64,000 nt of DNA from Golubevia sp. BC0850 (taxonomy: Eukaryota; Basidiomycota; Exobasidiomycetes; Golubeviales; Golubeviaceae). The first letter of the stretch is position 1, and each line of letters begins with the position of its first letter. A program made the translations under genes and the position numbers. The notes under the pieces were generated by a model that was not told the DNA's origin, ran no database searches, and saw only the letters and a list, made by a program, of their open reading frames with translations. The DNA lies in assembly GCA_012976225.1 (NCBI GenBank), contig JAAVVG010000004.1, forward strand, positions 620,001 to 684,000, read 5' to 3'. Of the stretch, positions 22,581 through 32,400 are shown one piece after another.

Positions 22581-23048
22581 TCAAATCAGAATTGTTCATG
22601 TTCATGAGCCATAGTAGTTCTTGTGTCTTCCCTGCTACCTTGGAGTAGTATCTACCCAGTGTTGCTTGCTTAGATCTTTACTTAGGAAGAGAAAACAATG
22701 TACCAATGGAATGATCGCATCGCCAGACCTCTCGAGCAGTTTACAACTAATTTATACCGACCTCCTTCTGACATCTCAGCGATTGCGCTTCAGAACTGTT
22801 TTCAACGCTCCTTCGTACTTTGAAAGAGCAATCGTCCCTGAATCTCACACAAGTTTTCATCGAGAAGAGGTTCTTGAAAAATGCATGTTCATTTTGAGGT
22901 TTTCATCATAAGAGATTGATTTCCCATACGAAAGAAAGGAAAAGATGTAGGTTTGTGAACAAGAAGACTAAAAACACATGTGGAAGACGAGAGAAGAAAA
23001 AAGGTGAAGTTTTGATATTTGAAAAAAGATACTGGAAAGAGGGTTTGT
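22581..23048. other. Convergent intergenic region
   Basis: About 470 bp between the SDR pseudogene and the stop of minus-strand RPL29. No gene recognised; probably 3' UTRs. Confidence 0.5.
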
Positions 23049-24555
23049 TTATGCTTTCGCAGCAGCACTTCTTGCTTCACGCAGAGCCTTCTCGGAACCG
23101 TGCTTGGCGTAACGTTGGTTACGGATGAACTTTGGATCAACCTGAAGAAGAAGGAGAGGGAGGAAGCAGAGAAGAGGAAAGGCGTGAGGATCGAAGTTTG
23201 CTGATCTGGTGCAGATCGGGAGGATGGTTCTGAGTGGCAAAGAGAGTTCTTTCTGGGTCGGAAAGTTATTCCGGCTCTAGTTTGAAGCCGGTAAAAACAG
23301 GTTGCCAGAGAATGGAGCTCGGAAATCTTGAGAGCGAGCCGAGACCTCGAGAGAATGGTGATCGACTTGAGATTCGATCATGACTGGCGATCTCGAAAGC
23401 AAAAGCAGAAGATGATGCATGCTTTCCAAAACAAAGCACTGAAGCACTGGAACACTTCTCCAGTCTCAATCGAGAAAGAGGAAGAGAGCTGTCTCTCTCT
23501 CCCTCTGCATAGATCTGGATTCCACTCCACCAGCTAACATCTTCAACAGTCCGCATTCTGATTTCGACTGAGGTCTGCATCAGAAAGTGAACGGGAGAAG
23601 TGTTCGGCTGTTGGGGAGAAGCATCTTTGATCTCAGAAGGGAGGAGAGAAGATGGCAGTTGGACCCCTGGAGGGCAGCTATTTTGATCTCCATTCCAAGC
23701 GAGATGAGTCAACCAAGATGAATCTTAGGTCTTCTCAGTTCTTTGGAATTCAGCACACTTGTTTCCACCGCGCTCCGAGAGGATCCAACATTTGATCCTT
23801 CTTTCCTTCCTCCTCATGCTGCAATTCACCATCTCCATCGACCAGCCCTCAATCCACCTCATTCAGTATTTATCCCACCTTTCCAATTCCTCAATTCCTC
23901 AATGAGCTTTGACTGTGAGTGTTGTACTCAGCTGGTTTGACAGGTTCCTCTCATCTTCTCTCTTCCATCCACTCATGTCCCCCATCTCAGCTTGACCTCC
24001 AAGCCTTCTGACTGCTCCCAGTGATATATGGACTCAAAGCCTTTCGGAGCCAGAATTTCCCTGGGTTTGAGAGGTCTTGAGAAGTTTCTTCCATCCCGTC
24101 TTCCTTCCTGCTCTGCATCCCAACGATCCGACCCCTTTCGCCTTCGACGCCTGTCTGAACTTGGAGATAGAAAAGATGGACTTGAAACTAAAAATCTGGA
24201 TTACTGATACGCACTCCCTTTAGAGAAGGGTACTTGTTGGTCTTTGGCTTCTTGATTCCATTTCTGTGAGCCTTACGGGTCTGTTGGGAGGATAGTAAAT
24301 TCAAAGGTTGGACGGATCAGCTTCTATCCAAAAGAATCACGACAACTTCTGAGTTGCATTGATTGAACTGCTGAACATTTCTTGAAGAGAGTCCAAGGGA
24401 AGAAAGGTAATCCATCCTTTACTGACCTGGTTGTGGTTAGTGTGGTTCTTTGACTTGGCCCTGTAGCATCGGAAAAGAACAGAGAGTCAGCATTTTAAAA
24501 GTTCTGTTGATTGATGAGCTCAATCTGAGTAGATTCAGCAAACGTTGGCTCACAT
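23049..24555 (-). CDS. RPL29: 60S ribosomal protein eL29 (64 aa)
   Basis: Four exons: complement of 24554..24555, 24427..24460, 24215..24280, 23049..23141. The product is MAKSKNHTNHNQ, then TRKAHRNGIKKPKTNKYPSL, then KGVDPKFIRNQRYAKHG and a short Ala/Lys-rich end. This matches yeast Rpl29 almost throughout, at a normal length for the family. The AT of the start codon ends exon 1 and the G opens exon 2 (AT|G). Intron 3 (23142..24214) is 1073 nt, more than ten times the local norm. It is a basic protein of the large ribosomal subunit. The upstream leader is pyrimidine-rich on the sense strand, as usual for ribosomal protein genes. Confidence 0.93.
23142..24214 (-). other. 1073-nt intron of RPL29
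   Basis: Donor GTGCGT, acceptor TTCTTCTTCAG. It holds a 148-codon minus-strand open frame (23266..23712) without recognisable protein features. I saw no clear C/D box (TGATGA..CTGA) pair on the sense strand; an H/ACA RNA or other hosted RNA cannot be judged by eye. Confidence 0.8.
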
Positions 24556-25183
24556 TTTGTGAAGTTGAAGTGGGCTGGGTGAACTCTCTTCTTCTTGGGC
24601 TTCTCGATGCAAACTTCCCAATATCGACCCTTGACCATTCAGCGCACGCCCCTTTCTTTCCTCCCTTTCCTCTCTTCCTTTCGTTCCCCTTCCCTTTCCT
24701 TTTTGAACCGGTTCTCTTTTAGCCTCCCGCAAGACAGGGAAGGACGGAGTCGATATGCTCAGCTCGATGGGATTGGGAGACTGGAGGCTGGAGGCTGCAG
24801 GCTGGGTTTTTGGGAGATGAAAGGCGATGTGACTCCTTTCGAGGAAGAAAAGGGTCCCCCTGAACCTGACGATATCAAAATCAAACTCTGTAATCCAAGA
24901 AGTTAAACAAGAGGAGAAGAGAGGAGAAAGTAATTGTCGAAGGCGACAAGGACCTTGACAAGCTCCTCAATGGGAAAGAAGTCTCTTTAAACGTCAATGC
25001 TTCACACAAAGACAAATTAAGTCAGCAAGAAATTAATTGAATGTAGAAAGATAGTGAAGGTGACAGCAGTCAAGACGGAAGAAATGATGATATATGCTTA
25101 ACCAGGGCCCAGGGAACAAAGAAAGATTGTGGATAGAAAGTGAGAGCAAAATAAGATAGAATGAAGGAGCGCATCTCACTGAC
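24556..25183. other. Upstream region of RPL29
   Basis: About 630 bp between the RPL29 start and the left edge of the 1-kb duplicated segment. The part near 24.65-24.72 kb is strongly pyrimidine-rich on the plus strand. No gene recognised. Confidence 0.5.
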
Positions 25184-25194
25184 AGGTCAAACAG

Positions 25195-25790
25195 CTAGAT
25201 AGCAAATCCAGAAAGCTGCTTGACGTAACCGGTCGAGCCAGAGATGGAGTTCTTGGAGCCGTTGCCCTTTTGATCTTGGTTCCCGCAGTTGGTCAAGGTC
25301 GAAGCGTCGTGAGAAGATCTGTAGAGGGAGCAAGTCTGAGAAGATGATTGAAGAGTAAGAGAGAGAACGGAGTCATTGAAAGGAAGAGATTTTGAAGAAA
25401 TAGATAAGGGTGCACTCACAAGTCCATTCGCCTTGACAGAGTTGGCGTCGCTGTAGACGTTGACGAATTTACATCCAGAGACAGAATCTGTAGCCAAGAA
25501 GAAAACGAAAGTGAGATTGTGCTGAGATCGCGCTTTGACTCGAATCGACCCTTGAAATTCTAGTGCGGGTGCTCACCACAGAAATCGAGGCAGTCGTTGA
25601 CAGAGTCCTTGATAGCGTAAGTCATGTAGTCGGGAGCTTGGACTGCACAATTCTTGAGGGCAAAGTTGACCGTGTAGTTCAAGTTGACGACCGAGCGATC
25701 CTCCATTTGTTGAGCGGGAGCAGCCCTGATTGAAACCAGGGAAGTGGCGGCGGCGAGAAGAAGGGAAGAGGAGAGGGTGATGAATTGCAT
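25195..25790 (-). CDS. Small secreted Cys-rich (PAN/apple-like) protein, copy 1 (140 aa)
   Basis: Three exons: complement of 25577..25790, 25420..25487, 25195..25335; the frame closes. The start MQFITLSSS is chosen because it gives a signal peptide cut near SIRA-APA; the open frame extends further upstream, but through the TATA box. The mature part has C-x3-C, GCKF, LTCSLY and TNCGN. This is the pattern of basidiomycete secreted proteins annotated as fruit-body specific gene A-like, and it resembles the PAN-like repeats of the hydrolases at the left of this window. Likely an extracellular carbohydrate- or protein-binding module; function unproven. A second, identical gene lies at 36447..37042. 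Confidence 0.85.
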
Positions 25791-25918
25791 GTTGAAGGAT
25801 GAGAGGAAGTGGAGATGAGGGTGGATGATCGATGGGGCTAGATGAAGAAGAACAAGAGGAGAGAAGAAAGAGATGTGTTGAGGTGAAGGAATCGAGAAAA
25901 GGTGAGAAGAGTCGCCAG

Positions 25919-25926
25919 CTTTTATA
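25919..25926 (-). promoter_or_regulatory. TATA box of secreted-protein copy 1
   Basis: TATAAAAG on the minus strand, about 130 bp upstream of the ATG at 25790; it supports that ATG over the longer upstream open frame. Confidence 0.65.
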
Positions 25927-26195
25927 GGCAAACAGGAGCTGGTCGGGTTTTGGAGAGTTGAATCCTCTCGTCTGCATCCGTATTGAATCTTCATACCAGA
26001 CTGCTCCAGAAATCAGCTGAAGAGAAGGACGATAGCATTCCCGAATCTATCAAGCGGTGGCGAATACAGGACGAGGCCGACTTAGTCTCAAGCTAGGATC
26101 AGTCCCGAGAGGCCCTTTGGGTCACAGTAACCTGCCTAGGGTAATCAGATAATGTCTTTTCTTTGTCTTCCGGAAGGAATGTGGGGTCGAACATG

Positions 26196-26919
26196 GAAAG
26201 TCTCGACTCCCAGAGGAGGGTGTATGTAGTGAGACATGACGAGACTCAGGTCAGATTGGAATCGGGTGATTAAGCGATCTAGACTCAGTGAGATCTGATC
26301 TGATACCTTCAATCTCTTTTCTCTCTATTTCAATCTTTCTTTCTGGAGAAAACTAGGCGGAGATAGAGAGTTGCTCCCAGAATAAGGTAGGCCAGATTCC
26401 CGGTCGTCAGCAATCCATGACTAAGTCTTCTTCCCAAATGCAGAGCTCCAAACAAGCTCTTTCAGTTCTCGTAGACCTTAATGCGTCCAAGGCAGAATGT
26501 TTCCCCGACAGACCCATTCGAAGTGCAAGATTCTAATTCTCATAGACTTAAAGCTGCTCAAACCTGCAGCTCTTTCGCTTTGAAGGAAAGAATGAATTTA
26601 GTGGCGTGCCTGCTTTGAGATTTTCTACCTTTGGAAGCTGTAAGAGGTTGATCGAGGGCAGAGAGATAACTTTGAAGGCCTTTTTCAAAGAAGTACTTCG
26701 AGGAAGTCAGGGAGCGCCATCTCTCTCGCATGATCTCCTCCTTTCGATTTCAGATCATTAGACCTCTCTCCCTAATCTGAATTTTCAAGGCTTCTACTCC
26801 CTCAAGACCACTCACAAAGAAAGAAAAAGAAAAAAAATTGGGAATAGAAAGAGAGTTCTCGAAAATCCAATCCATTCTAATTCTCCCCATCAACGATTCT
26901 GACATTCCGATGATAAGAT
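26196..26919. other. Intergenic region
   Basis: About 720 bp between the duplicated segment and the stop of the CBS-TAF10 gene. No gene, repeat or RNA recognised. Confidence 0.5.
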
Positions 26920-28306
26920 CTACCTATAAAATTCAGCTCTCCTAGCTCCTACACCGTGTTCCTTCAAAGCAGCACTTAAATCATCCATAGTCAGAACAGT
27001 TCTACTTCTATCCGCAGGATTATTGGAATTATTACCAGAAGGTCTACCAACAGGTGCACCAGCAGTTCTTATCCTTGCATATTGAAATGCATCCGAAGCA
27101 ATGTCAGAAACGAATTTTTCAGCTGCTAATGAAAGGAGTCTTGAGAGACGTGGATCTGAGGAAGCGAAACCTGAACGGGAGAGGTAGTGAGAGGTGACTT
27201 CGTCTGGGATCTGAAGAGATGGGGAAGGAATGAAAAGATAGGAATTGAGAATGTTAAGGATAGCGGTTGATTGGAAGTAATAGACCAGAGGAAATGGAAG
27301 GGTTGGAAAAGGAGACAGAGGGAAGTGATAAGGGCGATGGAGAAAGCCTGGGCAGGCAGAGGGAGAGGAGAGGAGCAGAACACACTCGGATTTTCTCTTT
27401 CAAAAGAACTGGGGGAAACACTCACCAAAGGTTCATAACCATCCATCAACCTCAAAAACTCTGCCAAAGTTCTGTCTTTCCTAGCTTCCTCTTCTTCTCT
27501 TCTTGTCATTCCCATGCCATTCCCTGTCGCACCAACACCCCCACCCACTCCTGCCCCTGAAGCGCCGACTCCATTTGTAGTATGATTGTTAGCATTGGTA
27601 GGAGTCTTAGCACCATCTCTTTGAATTGAAAGACCTCTTCTAAGGGAATAACGTTCCAGATCTTCTCTGGTTGCAACTGCTAGGACGAAAGCTCGAGAGG
27701 GGGAAGTTACGAATGCGAAGGGTTGGGTACGGAGGAATACTGAGAGGAAGAAAGGAGGGAGGAGAGGGATTTTAGAGGGTTGGAGGGAATCTTTGGGAGA
27801 GAGAGCTAGAATCAAGAGCCTCCCCCTCTCTGCTCTACTTCTTTTAACCTCCAACTCCTCATTCTCTATTCAGACCATGAAAATCTAAACTCACATTCCA
27901 AATCTGCCAATCCAGTATCAGGTTCGATGATAGTATAACTTCCTTCAACCCCACCTTTGCCTTTTCCACCTCTAAACCTTTTCAAACAATTCTCAATCCC
28001 ATCTTCTCCCTTGACTTTCCCAATTTCCAATTTCTGTTTGAGTTCTCTGATATCTAAATAACCTTTCAATTTCCTATCGTTATCATCTAAAACAGGTAAT
28101 TGAGAATAATCATGATCATTTGCAACTGTCAAGGCTGTTAAAAGATTACTGTTTAATGAAACGCAAACTGCTGGTGGTAATTGTAAATCTTCAACTGTTG
28201 CACCACGATATAAGATTGAAAGTGATGATGAAGGTGAAATTTGTGGGGCTTGGATCGTTGGGATGAATGTTGCTGGTGAGGGAATTGAGGACGTGATGGC
28301 TGCCAT
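26920..28306 (-). CDS. TAF10: CBS-domain protein fused to TFIID/SAGA subunit TAF10 (338 aa)
   Basis: Three exons: complement of 27895..28306, 27426..27739, 26920..27210; all GT-AG and the frame closes. Residues about 30-185 are the small fungal CBS-pair protein (YRGATVEDLQLPPAV, SQLPVLDDNDRKLKGYLDIR, FVLAVATREDLERYSLRRG), which is normally a separate protein ending near the RR. The frame continues without stop through an Asn/Gly-rich linker into TAF10. There RTLAEFLRLMDGYEPL, IPDEVTSHYLSRSGF, AAEKFVSDIASDAFQYARIR, LTMDDLSAALKEHG and the terminal EFYR are the histone-fold signatures. TAF10 pairs with TAF3, TAF8 or SPT7 in TFIID and SAGA. The junction lies inside exon 2, so splicing cannot easily separate the halves. 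An internal promoter or start (MTRREEEEARKDRT) could still yield TAF10 alone. Confidence 0.85.
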
Positions 28307-29459
28307 GATTCGATCAGATGATATGTTGGTTTCTGATTGGAGGTGGGTCGATGAAAAGTAAAGTTGCTATGGAGTTCACTCTAAGATGTTCTTATCTTAA
28401 GTATTGTTGCAATGGATGACGGTCAAGTTCAGAGACCTCATCAGGCATTGTAGCTCGTAGCTCCTCTCCGAAGATGACCTCGGCCTTTCTCTTGCCCTCA
28501 CAAAAGAGCAGAATTCTCTCTCTTCTTCTCTCTTTCTTCACTCATTTAAGTAGCATCTATTGTAGGAAGAAGGTTAATCGCTCACACTTTCATCCTCTAT
28601 CTTGTTTTACGAGATTCAACTTCTTCTCTCAATTCAACCATGTACTTTTCTCGATCCTTCTTCAGGGACGTTCATTCGTCTTGATCTGAATGGGCTGGGA
28701 CAGGTTGAAGGCTAGATACATTACTTCATTTGACTTTTGTTAAATACTTTTTGTTTTGCAAATGCATAGATCATTCATCAATCGGAAGATGATCATCAAT
28801 GGCCGTTGGAACGGGGTGAAGAAGGAGAAGGAGAAGTTGCAAGGCGGCTTAGGCAGGCAGCAGGCAGGGCGAGGGAGCGAGAGTGAAGAAGAGATCCAAT
28901 AGCTTTGAAAGAACATTGGATAGGTGTTGACTCGAAAAGAATTCAGAACGAAGCTTGGGTGTTTGAGGGATTGTCCCAAAGAGGCAAGTCAATCTCGGTA
29001 AAAGAGAAGTTGCGATAGAATGCGACATCAATTTAAAGTTGGCTCCTCTCTCCTCTCCTCTCCTTCACGCTCTCTTCTCCCCCTCTCACTCTCTCTCTCT
29101 TTCTTTTGTTTCCTTTCTCTTTTCTTTTTCGCTCCTCTTTATTTCCCTCAACCGCACTGCACTGCACTTGAACCGATCAACACTCAGAACTCAACGATCT
29201 CTCTCTCCCCTTCAAGGCCCTCGACCAGCGGCAACATCCAATCTCAGCCTGCCTCTTTTTCTCTTTGTTGATAAGAGGCAACAACGATCTCTCTTTATTT
29301 CATCAAATTCAAATCTCTCACTCTCTCAACATACACACGCAAACCGATTTCCAGCAAAATCACGCTCAATCGCAATCCTATCTATCCTCTCGCGAACCTC
29401 CAAAGTAGCCCCCTCTTTTCAACAACAATCCTTTGATCCATCCATTCTAACGGAGAACA
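28307..29459. other. Divergent promoter region of CBS-TAF10 and the coiled-coil gene
   Basis: About 1.15 kb. The right part (about 29.04-29.46 kb) is strongly CT-rich with short (CT)n runs and is probably the leader of the plus-strand gene. No other gene recognised. Confidence 0.55.
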
Positions 29460-32400
29460 ATGGATTCATCCTCAAAGACTAGAGACGATAGCATTCAGGC
29501 AGCAAAGAAGAAAGTGAGTTCAGTCCAACATCCAGCTGTTAGGCTACCGAGAAGGAGGAACAAAGGAGGATAGGGCCCTTGCCCCTCAGAGACGGGAATG
29601 AATCCAATCTCTTTCAGATGGGATGCTTCCCTCTAGAGTGGATAGTTACAGATGGCAGATGAATGGCAAAAGGGTCGGACTAGAAAGGGACAGGTACAGA
29701 GGAGAGGAGGAAGGGGTCGGTTCATCTGCTTTGAGCTAGTGAGGCTCGACAGTCGAGTGTCAGGACCTCAGGGAAGGTATCATCTCTGGGACGTGCAACC
29801 TGAGTCTTTGAGAGTGTTGTTAACAATGAGCTTTTCGGACGCAAGAAACGAGGGCCACTCCTGTTGTGGTGTGGTTTGGAGGGAGGGAGCGGTGGTGGAG
29901 ATGAGGCTTAGGAGAGATCTTGCAATTCTCTCTACCCTTCGTAAACTAGAGGGGGAACTCGTTGGGACTGCCAATCAAACTTGCGCCATGATGTAGCTAT
30001 TATTCCGGACCAGATTGATCAACGGTCGGATGAGAGGTGGAGAGGTGGAGATAGACTCCCTCCTTCCCCCTGGCCACCTGAGAATCTGAGTCCGGGAAAC
30101 CAGGCACCAAGTTCTTTCCTCACTCTCGAAATCATGATTTCTGACTCTCATTTGTAAATTCCTATCCCTTTACTTCCTCAGTTGAAAACCTTCCGAGCCA
30201 AACAAGCCTCGAAACGAACCTCTTCTTCAAATCCACCACCATCAACATCTCAACGTAACCGAGCCTCTTTAATCCTATCTCAAGCAGCAGCCTCGACCAT
30301 TTCCAATGCAATCGAACAAGCTTCAGATTTAGCCTCTCAACCGATTTCAAATCAATCATCTCATGTTAGAAACCACAGTAGAAGCAATTCCCGTGCAGGT
30401 CACGGTAGAGGACATTCAAGAGGTGGAAGTATTTCAATCACTGGATTGGGAATGGCTAATTTGGTTAAGGAATCCTTAAATAATTCAAATGCCAATGGAA
30501 TTCAATCGACATCTGGGATGTCAATCTCTGCTTCTTTACCAAGTGTATCGAATTCAAATTCAAACTCTGCGAGATCTTCATTCATAGCTTCAACTCCAAG
30601 TTCCAATCATTTAAGATCTCACTCTAGAAGTGGAAGTAAATCTTTAGGGAAAAGTAGACCTGCTAGTTTGATTGGACTTGGATCTTTAGATGGCAATGGC
30701 AACGGTAGAGAAGGTTTAACACTTTCAATTGAATTCCCACCTGATTCTAACTTTTCTGGAGCTGGCAAACCTGAAGACTGGAAAGACATTAATAATCACA
30801 ACAATGGTTTGAACAGGAATTCAAATCGATCAAGCAATGATGGTGGTAGGAAGAGCTGGAACTCTTCCTCTAATAGATTAAGTGCACCTGGTTCTAGAAG
30901 GAATTCAGATAGACCTTTATCTGGCGGTTCTGCAACTTCTGGAAAGTCAGTCTCTTCTAATGGAACTGTTAATGGTAGTTCAAGTCCTATTCCACCACCT
31001 TTAAGTCCAATTAGAACTTCATTTTTGAATAATAGTCCTCAACCTAACACTTCTTCAAGTCCTCAACCTTTGTCTTCTTCAAGTAGTAATCGTAGACTTT
31101 CAAGACATGGTAGACAATCTTCAATTTCTACCAAGAGGGAATCTATGGAAATCATGGGTGGCTTGGATTTAGGTTCAAGAGCTTCCAAAAGGTTTAGTTC
31201 TAATAGAACGAGTGGAATTCAATCTGCTAGCGTTCTTTTTGGTGGAGAACCTGATTCTGGTAATCAAAGTAATAGGAAAAGCGTTAAAGATTGGGACATG
31301 AGAGGAATTCAGGATTTAAGTGAAGACGGTGAAGATAGGTTGACTGCCCTTGAAAAATTGGAGGGCAGAAGTAGATCTGTTAGTCCCATTCCCCCAATTT
31401 CTGAAACTCCTAGATCTCCAAATCCTAGAGAATCAAAGAGAGAAAGTTTAGTTCAATTACCTAGCTTTGAAGATCTACATGGTGAAAATGGAATGGATCA
31501 AAGGAAGAGTTTGGGACTTTTGGAGAGAAATGAAATGAACACTAGTTCTGCAAGTCAACCTACAAATGCTATCAGTGGGATTAACTGGGATGATTCAACT
31601 CAAGGAATGTCAAGTTCAGATTCCAATGTTTCGATTTCATCTTCCACTTCAAATCCTAGACCTCTCTCTATGTTTGGTGATCCTTCCGCTAATTTGGAGG
31701 GATTGACAACTTTAACAGAAGAAGAAGAAGAAGAAGAAGAAGAATCTTTGGTTAAGTCTTTGAATGTCGATGTTGAATCTCAAGACTCTTTACCTGATTT
31801 AGATGAATTGAAACGATCCAGAAGAGCTTCCTTGACTCCCAAACCGTTGAAACTTAAGAGTAGACCAGCTAGTTTATTCATTGGAAACGGATTCAGAGGA
31901 AATGCTCCAAACAATTTCGGACTGGGTGGAATTCAATTATCTACCAGTCCAAGTCTCGGAAACCTTTCTGAAGACAGTGGGTCCAAAAAGGTTGGATCTC
32001 CTGCCTCTTCAACGGTCAAATCTCCTGCAAGATCTGAAATTGAATTCTCACCTCCAACTACAGCTCGTGCTTTCCCTTCAAGTACATCATCCATTGAAAG
32101 TAAAAGAGGTTACAGATCTTCGATGCATTTCGTTCCAGAAGCCATTGCTTCCGATCTTCAAACTCCTTCTCCTTCAGCTTCTGCAACTCCAACTGGTCCG
32201 AGAGGAATGAAACCTCTTAAATTAGCAACTGCTTCAGTCACAAGTCCTTCAGCTGGTGATTCTCCAGTTTCGATCGGTAATGCTAATTCCTTCACTTTCC
32301 CACCAACTCACGGTTCTCAATCTTCTATCGCCTCAACTGCTAGTGCTAGTACTACTAAAAGAAACTCTCTTTTACAGTTGGGTTCTTTGGGCAGACCAAG

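Larger units (their letters stand above)
25184..26195. repeat. Segmental duplication, copy 1 (1012 bp, direct orientation with copy 2)
   Basis: Identical by reading to 36436..37446 except for one T in a short T run near 26162. It contains a complete three-exon gene with introns, TATA box and about 270 bp further upstream. Identity starts sharply at aggtcaaacag and fades over about 20 bp after gtcgaacatg. No terminal inverted repeats, LTRs or obvious target-site duplication were seen, so it is a DNA-level duplication rather than a recognised transposon. Confidence 0.95.

Noticed and set aside
23266-23712. 148-codon minus-strand frame in the long RPL29 intron
   Set aside because: No family signature or signal peptide, and composition like non-coding sequence; kept only as a note on the intron.
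25577-25994. Longer start (MKIQYGCRR) for the duplicated secreted protein
   Set aside because: It would place the TATA box inside the coding region and bury the signal peptide; the downstream ATG at 25790 fits both.
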